From contig JAGVFE010000019.1 in NCBI GenBank assembly GCA_020057765.1, positions 1 to 8,902 of the forward strand: DNA of 8,902 bases. The letters run 5' to 3'. This DNA comes from Candidatus Woesebacteria bacterium (GTDB lineage Bacteria > Patescibacteriota > Microgenomatia > UBA10105 > UBA927). Both the position numbers and the translations under genes were made by a program. The notes under the pieces were generated by a model. The model was given only the letters and a program-made list of their open reading frames with translations, did not search any database and was not told the DNA's origin. The stretch's first letter is position 1; every line of letters starts with the position of its first letter. Positions 5,301 to 8,902 of the stretch are shown piece by piece.

Positions 5301-7478
5301 GAACAATTACCATTGTTGGCTCAAGCAGGAAGACTTTTGGCTCAAATCGATAAAGGAGATGTAGAAGATGCCGATCCGTCACTGGAGGTAGTTGTAGAAG
5401 TAGTTCCGGGTACCCAGTTTCATTATGCTGTGACCATTCGTCGCACACAAACAGGCCAAAAGCGTTACCCAGGCATTATTGGTGATGTACAGATATACCA
5501 AGAAGGCGGCAACCCGCACACGGAAAATATGATTCAACAGCTTCGTTGGGAGGATACCTACGATGGCGCCAATACCTTTCTCCCAAAATTTAATTCTGAA
5601 GCAGAACTCAAGCAATGGCTATCAACGTGTTCGCTTAAAATTCGTGCTGATGGCATTGAGTTTCGACCCCGATGTGTTGGTTCAGAAATTGGTATCGCAT
5701 CATCTGGCGGCCCGGGCGGGGGAGGGAGCTGTGATACGACCTTGCAGTGTTGCCAAACATCCACGTGCTCATACAAGCTCCCTCGCTCTTCCCAGCTTGG
5801 TCCATCCGATACGGGAGGCAACTTTGGTTCAAGCACCTATTCGGCAGACCACATTATTTTAGGCGTGGACTGGTCCGGATCCGTTGGCGGTGGCATGCCT
5901 TTACCCAATCCGGTCAAGCTCATTTGGAACGTGCCGGGCTGGAAAGCAGGGGAGCGGCCGATTCCATCAGGCTGCAGTATCGTGACAGAAAAAAAGTCTC
6001 CTGCATGCAGCGGACCTGCAGACGACAATAGATGCGAAGCTGATGCGGCCGGGTACGATGCCTGCAACGAATCAAAAGGATTATGCGGCAGAATCATTTG
6101 TATGAAGGTGCACGATCGGGTGGTGGATGTGTATAATAGCGTGCCGTTTTTGGACTCTGCCTGGAAACAGCTTGCCGGGCAAGGTTCCAAGACTATCTCT
6201 TCCGGCGTTTACAACATGTTCAAAAGCCCGGAATTTAAAGGGACGGCGGCCAAGACTCCCGATGTAGGCTGCACGATGGAGACGACGATGGTATTTGACC
6301 CAAAAGGCAACTTCGTCGGGGTTCCGGGAGCCGGAGAAGTAACCTACAGCTTTGATCAGGGATTTGGTGTGGGTGCCGCAGAGCGTAACATCCCGGAATA
6401 TAAGGGTTTTGGAAAAAATGAGGTTACAGTCGAGCAGGTACTGCCTGCAGATGGTAAACGGTCGAAAGTATTGTTTTACCGGTTAGGCGGACTGTGCAAC
6501 GCAAACCTGTGGCTTTCCCGCGGCATGATGACGCCGCTTGGGTTCCGAAATCCAGGGGCCATGGCTGCAGCCGGGCCTGGTGGAGTAACTCCCGACGGAT
6601 CCGGACCAGGCGAAACGGGTGTTCCCGGTGGCGCGGGTCCAGGAGGGTTTGGCAGTCTATCCGGTGCCGGCTCTGCCCCAGCCTCAACAACGCCGGCTTC
6701 CGTCGTCAGCGCCGCCACATCCGCCGCAGGTGTGGCTGCCATCCTTCCTGGCGCGCCGAAGGAGACGCCGCGCGTGTATGTTGTTTCCAATACGCTGTTA
6801 TTGTCCCGTCTGCCGGATTTTGGAGGCGTTGCGGTGGACGATCACATTCTCGTGTATGAACAATCCCTGCGGATCGTGCTCTACCGGCCCAGAACGAACA
6901 CCATTGTTTCTCAACCGTCTCCGATTTCCGTTTCCGTGCGCAACGCTTCCAGTATCGGAGGGCTGGCCTCTGCGGCGCTTGAAGATCTGCGGCTCTACAT
7001 TCCGCACGTGTTTGTCGCCGACCAGTTGGATGCGCGCACGACAACCGATATCACTGGAATTTCTGTCGTTTCCGTCGGCGGCTCCGGCAACACCCTGGCG
7101 CCCATCTTTGCGCAGATGTTCGGGTGGAGTCTTTTGACGTCATCACCAAAAGAAGAACCGGTGCCGTCTGCTGATCTTCTCATCCTTATTGGTAAGCCCA
7201 GTATTGCGCTCCGCAACGGAACGACGGATGGGGGAGTACTCCCTGCGATGGAAAAGAAAGTGCAGCAGGTCTTGCCGACGGCGGTTGTTGTCCAACGGAG
7301 CAGTGCTGTCGACACAAAGAGAACTCAGTCCATCATCGTTGACGTCTCCGGCACCCGGCCGAGACAGACGTCAGTTATGGCCGGAGTCTTAGGGGTGAGC
7401 ACGGGAGCGCTTCCTGCCGGTGAGCCAAAGACGAGCGCCGAGTTCCTCATCATAATCGGGTCTGACCCAAAACCCTAG
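2391..7478 (+). CDS. Giant secreted modular protein: glycoside-hydrolase-like barrel, Cys-rich domain, tandem LytR_C-like C-terminus
   Basis: Exported 1,695-residue protein, probably acting on or anchored in the cell envelope. A signal peptide occupies 1-25 (MKRLV, hydrophobic core, VLA just before Gln26). Residues 81-228 form an unnamed beta-rich domain (LYQLHEWDS to DPRWRADWW). Residues about 619-925 look like a clan-A glycoside hydrolase TIM barrel: GVTWTLALYDDE, then LIQLYNEPGDD with putative acid/base Glu724, IPHLY with His796, MIVGEGGPE with putative nucleophile Glu837, and a late AFCNW. A Gly-rich hinge (about 1105-1112) leads to a region with 12 cysteines (1113-1369), implying disulfides and an extracytoplasmic site. 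A Gly/Pro/Ala/Ser linker (about 1387-1455) precedes a beta-rich segment and two LytR_C-like repeats (1512-1602, 1605-1691). The substrate is unknown; GH5/GH39-like is only a fold-level guess. No sortase motif or C-terminal membrane anchor is visible. The C-terminal third is more GC-rich than the AT-rich patch near 5221-5260, suggesting mosaic assembly. Confidence 0.9.
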   Translation: MKRLVPFFISLFIYLTLVLPSFVLAQKNSVAQNPDINISLRGLTPTEGTKGLIDFDHPLDSKAPQLTTLLEGNATPAVKSLYQLHEWDSAANKASSALIATPIDVPPGGYAPVVGFQTSKGQAVLVPQSGYDIGGGYQVVVLYATDNSITLKYTPDDNVVVGYAVQLDNIRVDPQLLSLYQQANAAGRTKLPALPGGYKIGVAAGDELRVAVRDTGAFMDPRWRADWWNKVPQQPVSNLDPTLVSVDSGQKNVPPSRTEPVKNLQDEYTAACWREEYVGTIRENGAPFYRTFDGKLQYEMRADGNFNWNGATGKFGGYCGVTKSDPILLRETAPYGLKETPQCKKVEWMGEIQLNYDNPAAQSGMPIAVPFAQEIANQLEGDWSAPFVSENEMEAKAKLALEAETSGTQNSARAKAISEIQRREGVLKKILSSQKQDEMKCDLVEYVQFKGSASIYSGFTIYGRSISSVVCPPNVTKPKTFTDSERSDWEKQWGKIWSKLPLVPNETSTGDWMFSVCDDRIYHNTTKVKEVMRMGLAVNALWQALTPYAEQEKLYKNGYEDLRRPLKSKLLLGFTPKGRTTPPAQLSPPAPSYLANKTMTELAKTADKDPQCKAKETPRPDYDNGRCMHFVPTGQYDDNTLNTNVARMKDLGVTWTLALYDDENVLKRAAKAFDDAGIMAVWRKNLQVDKAPAGYDWVRDIRIMKQYGNDDVNKNGPLIQLYNEPGDDREWSNGSPNFNVYLNNFTAMSQRIMAAGGRVGIQLQDTGELVALIDKIQADSSINQKDYWNNIFFIPHLYANGNPVGWTKDEIGQLGFRPYAEVFAREIGFVPPMIVGEGGPEIKEHANDNPKFTQDMHAQYVANVYNQFATGKMVDGRPLPDYLMAFCNWIVDAAGDTRFQNYAWYNNLTVAGDLTKTINAVKSLPQTQRQFSCDKPSSVVPQGKGIVLRNFLDKVLSLFRTNAQIFAQTIEQLPLLAQAGRLLAQIDKGDVEDADPSLEVVVEVVPGTQFHYAVTIRRTQTGQKRYPGIIGDVQIYQEGGNPHTENMIQQLRWEDTYDGANTFLPKFNSEAELKQWLSTCSLKIRADGIEFRPRCVGSEIGIASSGGPGGGGSCDTTLQCCQTSTCSYKLPRSSQLGPSDTGGNFGSSTYSADHIILGVDWSGSVGGGMPLPNPVKLIWNVPGWKAGERPIPSGCSIVTEKKSPACSGPADDNRCEADAAGYDACNESKGLCGRIICMKVHDRVVDVYNSVPFLDSAWKQLAGQGSKTISSGVYNMFKSPEFKGTAAKTPDVGCTMETTMVFDPKGNFVGVPGAGEVTYSFDQGFGVGAAERNIPEYKGFGKNEVTVEQVLPADGKRSKVLFYRLGGLCNANLWLSRGMMTPLGFRNPGAMAAAGPGGVTPDGSGPGETGVPGGAGPGGFGSLSGAGSAPASTTPASVVSAATSAAGVAAILPGAPKETPRVYVVSNTLLLSRLPDFGGVAVDDHILVYEQSLRIVLYRPRTNTIVSQPSPISVSVRNASSIGGLASAALEDLRLYIPHVFVADQLDARTTTDITGISVVSVGGSGNTLAPIFAQMFGWSLLTSSPKEEPVPSADLLILIGKPSIALRNGTTDGGVLPAMEKKVQQVLPTAVVVQRSSAVDTKRTQSIIVDVSGTRPRQTSVMAGVLGVSTGALPAGEPKTSAEFLIIIGSDPKP
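6924..7463 (+). repeat. Two tandem LytR_C-like domains at the end of the giant protein
   Basis: Residues 1512-1602 and 1605-1691 align by eye through their length. VRNASSIGGLASAALEDL pairs with LRNGTTDGGVLPAMEKKV, TDITGISVVSVGG with KRTQSIIVDVSGT, and SADLLILIGK with SAEFLIIIGS. The pattern V-x-N-G/A, GGLAS, a T-x-I-type strand and a final (S)ADLLILIGK resembles the C-terminal domain found in LytR/CpsA/Psr proteins (PF13399), a domain of unclear, probably cell-wall-related role. DNA identity between the copies is low, so the duplication is old. Confidence 0.6.
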
Positions 7479-7486
7479 TGCGAACC

Positions 7487-7798
7487 TCATGCACCCGGTG
7501 TACAGCAAAATCTCTGTCTTGTGGATAAAACTTGCTCCAGCGGAAGCAAGGTGTGGGTTCCTTTTCCTGGCGGTGTGCCATCTACTCTGGATATTGATGC
7601 TGCTATCAATCCCTGCTGCCGCAACAGATTTATTGCTGTTTCCCTGTCCAAGGGTTTCAGTAAATTTGCAGCGGCAGAAAGAGAAACAAGCACGCCTTCG
7701 TTGCCTTTATCGTAAGCCCTTATTAGTCTGTGGCCATCAATGGCTACAAATACGGGAACGGATGTTGTTGGTCCTCCTCTTTCTTTGCCTCCTGCCAT
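7487..7798 (-). CDS. Hypothetical small protein, convergent with the giant gene
   Basis: I do not recognise this protein. It reads MAGGKERGGPTTSVPVF, then a hydrophilic, ordinary mix including LSAAANLLKPLDRETAINLL, which could be a helix-turn-helix-like pair, and ends with RFCCTPGA. There is no signal peptide or membrane segment in the 103-residue form. A TTG at 7870 in the same frame would give 127 residues; I prefer the ATG at 7798, and neither has a Shine-Dalgarno. Its stop lies eight bases from the stop of the giant gene, a gap typical of this compact genome. The antisense plus frames are also open here for 78-103 codons, but one is interrupted by stops and the other is Leu/Cys-rich as expected of a shadow. 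It remains possible that none is coding. Confidence 0.42.
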   Translation of the reverse strand: MAGGKERGGPTTSVPVFVAIDGHRLIRAYDKGNEGVLVSLSAAANLLKPLDRETAINLLRQQGLIAASISRVDGTPPGKGTHTLLPLEQVLSTRQRFCCTPGA

Positions 7799-7900
7799 AA
7801 GCAGAAGTATTTTCGCGTATTTTAGGAACAAATGCAACCCTAGGGCAGGGTGCCTGAATCGAATTGACAATCGTATGAGATGTGCAAGAATAAGGAAGCT
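7799..7900. other. Probable divergent intergenic gap with weak promoter-like boxes
   Basis: If the small minus-strand gene starts at 7798, this 102-base gap separates it from the plus-strand gene at 7901. On the plus strand a perfect TTGACA (7864-7869) is followed after 16 bases by AAGAAT (7886-7891, four of six). The predicted start would fall so close to 7901 that it would cut off the AAGGA ribosome site, so either the promoter or the site is not used. No terminator hairpin is seen. Confidence 0.3.
7892..7896 (+). promoter_or_regulatory. Shine-Dalgarno deciding the start at 7901
   Basis: AAGGA followed by four bases and ATG. It favours the ATG at 7901 over the in-frame ATG at 7880, which would add MCKNKEA and has no such site in front of it. 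Confidence 0.45.
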
Positions 7901-8602
7901 ATGGCAGAGATTTTCAAAGAAAATACGGCAGGTTGCGGTGTACCGGCGACAGTGGAGGATATTCCTTGGGATGCCGGTGTCCCGCCGGAGCAGACACAGA
8001 TAAATTCGACCAGTCTACCCGGAATGAAAGGGGAGTTAAATGAGTGGAAAAACCCATTGGCGAATCTACCACCCGCGCTGATTGGTGAAGGAGGTGGATC
8101 AGTGTCGGAGGGTTTATCTGCTTGGCAAAAGAAGCTTGATGCCATCACTGCGGAGTATCGGTCTGTAAGGGGTCCAGATTCAGCAGCAGATGTGGTTGCC
8201 GGCTTGCGGGACCAAGCACCTGAACTTCCCGATCCAGTAGAGCCGGATCGGCCGCCGGAATTTGACTGGAAGAAATTTCAGGTTACGGCCGTGGTGTATA
8301 GTCGGCCTCGGAAACGCAGCGCACATGCGGATGCGGTGTTGCGAGAAAAGGTAGGAGGTGACTTTGGTAAATTTTTACGCACACTGCCAAATAAAAATAC
8401 CGTGCTTTATGGGTGGACACGTTCCGATGATGCTGAATTTCCGGCCTTCGTACACACGACCAGCGAACTTGCTGCATGGATCGGAGGAGGAGAAGGTTTG
8501 GGACAGATCCAACACTCGAAAATCAGTGAGCATGCAGGTTCGTTGGCAACTCGTGCTGCTGGGTCTGCCAGAAGAAGAAAAAAAATCGACGTTGCAGAAT
8601 AG
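7901..8602 (+). CDS. Hypothetical soluble 233-residue protein
   Basis: Not recognised. The protein starts MAEIFKENTAGCGVPATVED and has no signal peptide or membrane segment, so it is probably cytosolic. Residues 1-75 are rich in Pro, Gly, Asn and Glu and look disordered. A likely helix follows (SEGLSAWQKKLDAITAEY), then a Pro/Asp/Glu linker (LPDPVEPDRPPEFDW). The C-terminal half looks like a compact domain (FQVTAVVYSRPRKRSAHADAV, FGKFLRTLPNKNTVLYGW, FPAFVHTTSELAAWIGGGEG). The tail is basic (ARRRKK), which could bind nucleic acid or simply be a linker. It is followed within 58 bases by a membrane-protein gene on the same strand, so the two may be co-transcribed. An A8 run close to the stop could shift the frame and lengthen the product by about 26 residues. 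Confidence 0.75.
   Translation: MAEIFKENTAGCGVPATVEDIPWDAGVPPEQTQINSTSLPGMKGELNEWKNPLANLPPALIGEGGGSVSEGLSAWQKKLDAITAEYRSVRGPDSAADVVAGLRDQAPELPDPVEPDRPPEFDWKKFQVTAVVYSRPRKRSAHADAVLREKVGGDFGKFLRTLPNKNTVLYGWTRSDDAEFPAFVHTTSELAAWIGGGEGLGQIQHSKISEHAGSLATRAAGSARRRKKIDVAE
8578..8585 (+). other. A8 homopolymer, possible slippage site near the gene end
   Basis: Eight consecutive A residues read R-K-K-I in the annotated frame, six codons before the TAG at 8600. In the -1 frame no stop occurs until TGA at 8662-8664, which overlaps the ATG at 8661. Such A-runs are known slippage sites for polymerases and ribosomes and are also common places for assembly errors. Confidence 0.4.
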
Positions 8603-8616
8603 AATATACTATGTTT

Positions 8617-8650
8617 GCAACAAAATACCACGGTCGTGTAATATTGTTGC
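8617..8650. promoter_or_regulatory. Imperfect 34-bp dyad overlapping a weak promoter
   Basis: Outer arms GCAACAA (8617-8623) and TTGTTGC (8644-8650) are perfect reverse complements, and inner arms CACG (8629-8632) and CGTG (8635-8638) continue the symmetry around 8633.5; 13 of 17 positions pair overall. TTGCAA (8615-8620) and TAATAT (8639-8644), 18 bases apart, are weak -35 and -10 boxes within it. This layout would suit an operator for the gene starting at 8661; there is no T-run, so a terminator is less likely. Confidence 0.35.
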
Positions 8651-8660
8651 AGGCAGTAAA

Positions 8661-8902
8661 ATGAAAAAACTGACGGTAAAAACCAGAAAAGCCAAGCAGT
8701 CTATAGATCGTCTGCTGCCGCTTCCGACTGACGAGAAAATCGCGGCAATTGCCCGGATCATTGAAACGTCTGTTCATCAGGAAGCGTTGCACAGGAAATA
8801 TGCGCCCGTCAAGACCGTCCTTACCCTATTGGGAGTTGGCACGGTGCTGGGATTAAGCCTGATTGCACCCACGGCGCTCATCCTTGTCAAACCCTTCCTG
8901 GA
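8661..8902 (+). CDS. Small membrane-associated hypothetical protein, 5' part (cut by window edge)
   Basis: Eighty codons are visible. The protein opens with a basic stretch (MKKLTVKTRKAKQSIDRLLP), has a polar helix (DEKIAAIARIIETSVHQEAL), then a hydrophobic segment of about 26 residues (51-76, TVLTLLGVGTVLGLSLIAPT onwards) containing a Pro that may make a bend or hairpin, and ends LVKPFL at the edge. From memory, CPR genomes often encode a family with a hydrophobic hairpin ending in an APT...KPLL-like pattern before a winged-helix-like domain, and this could be a member; the decisive C-terminal part is outside the window. A weak AGG lies seven bases before the ATG. An imperfect dyad lies just upstream. 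Confidence 0.7.
   Translation, partial: MKKLTVKTRKAKQSIDRLLPLPTDEKIAAIARIIETSVHQEALHRKYAPVKTVLTLLGVGTVLGLSLIAPTALILVKPFL

Noticed and set aside
5152..5862. Minus- and plus-strand frames of 78-99 codons across the middle of the giant gene
   Set aside because: Translations have no recognisable motifs and the region is coding in the main frame with conserved-looking segments; treated as shadows.
6476..7137. Several long open frames on both strands over the Gly/Pro linker and C-terminal domains of the giant protein
   Set aside because: They are overlapping frames of a GC-rich coding region, with Arg/Pro/Ala-rich or Cys-rich translations and no start signals; the main frame has clear domains.
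7489..7800. Plus-strand 103-codon frame with two hydrophobic stretches that could look like a small membrane protein
   Set aside because: Its Leu/Cys-rich composition is what the antisense of a hydrophilic Glu/Lys/Gln/Ser-rich frame gives; it covers the same bases as the minus-strand frame, has no ribosome site and resembles nothing.
7840..8148. Minus-strand 102-codon frame over the start of the 233-residue gene
   Set aside because: Overlaps a better supported gene with a Shine-Dalgarno and ordinary composition.

Overview
The window reads as bacterial chromosome, most likely from a Candidate Phyla Radiation (Patescibacteria) organism, possibly Microgenomates-like. This is inferred from gene style, not from a marker gene. 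The signs are a polytopic O-antigen ligase/polymerase fused to TPR repeats, a giant secreted modular protein of about 1,700 residues, very short intergenic gaps, starts without Shine-Dalgarno sequences, and short tandem heptamer repeats of a kind I associate with such genomes. TGA ends the ligase-like gene, so the code is not the TGA=Gly code of Gracilibacteria/Absconditabacteria. I see no rRNA, tRNA, CRISPR array or transposase.

Layout. The left part (1-2330) is on the minus strand. A Wzy/WaaL-like membrane protein with a C-terminal TPR domain runs from 2330 to 300. Its stop codon overlaps the start of a peptide deformylase gene (def), which leaves the window at position 1 just after its EGCLS metal-ligand motif. 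A 60-bp divergent gap (2331-2390) carries a plausible promoter for each direction, and both predict transcripts that start at or almost at the ATG. On the plus strand, 2391-7478 encodes a 1,695-residue exported protein. It has a signal peptide, an unnamed N-terminal beta-rich domain, a clan-A-like glycoside hydrolase barrel (E724 in NEP, E837 in GEGG), a Cys-rich domain, a Gly/Pro/Ala linker and two tandem LytR_C-like domains. Together with the Wzy-like protein it suggests an envelope glycan locus.

The right part (7479-8902) is less certain. A small minus-strand gene of 103-127 codons probably converges on the giant gene with an 8-bp gap. It is followed by a plus-strand gene for an unrecognised soluble 233-residue protein. 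Last comes the 5' end of a small membrane protein gene, preceded by an imperfect 34-bp dyad. An A8 run near the end of the 233-residue gene opens a -1 frame whose stop overlaps the next start codon.

The most striking non-gene signal is inside the Wzy-like gene. Between 1091 and 1969 it holds three heptamer-period tracts, one degenerate 7-8-nt tract, one nonamer tract and a perfect 14-bp inverted repeat, all within an intact reading frame. Because 7 is not a multiple of 3, gain or loss of one heptamer would switch the gene off, so this is a candidate phase-variable surface-glycan gene.
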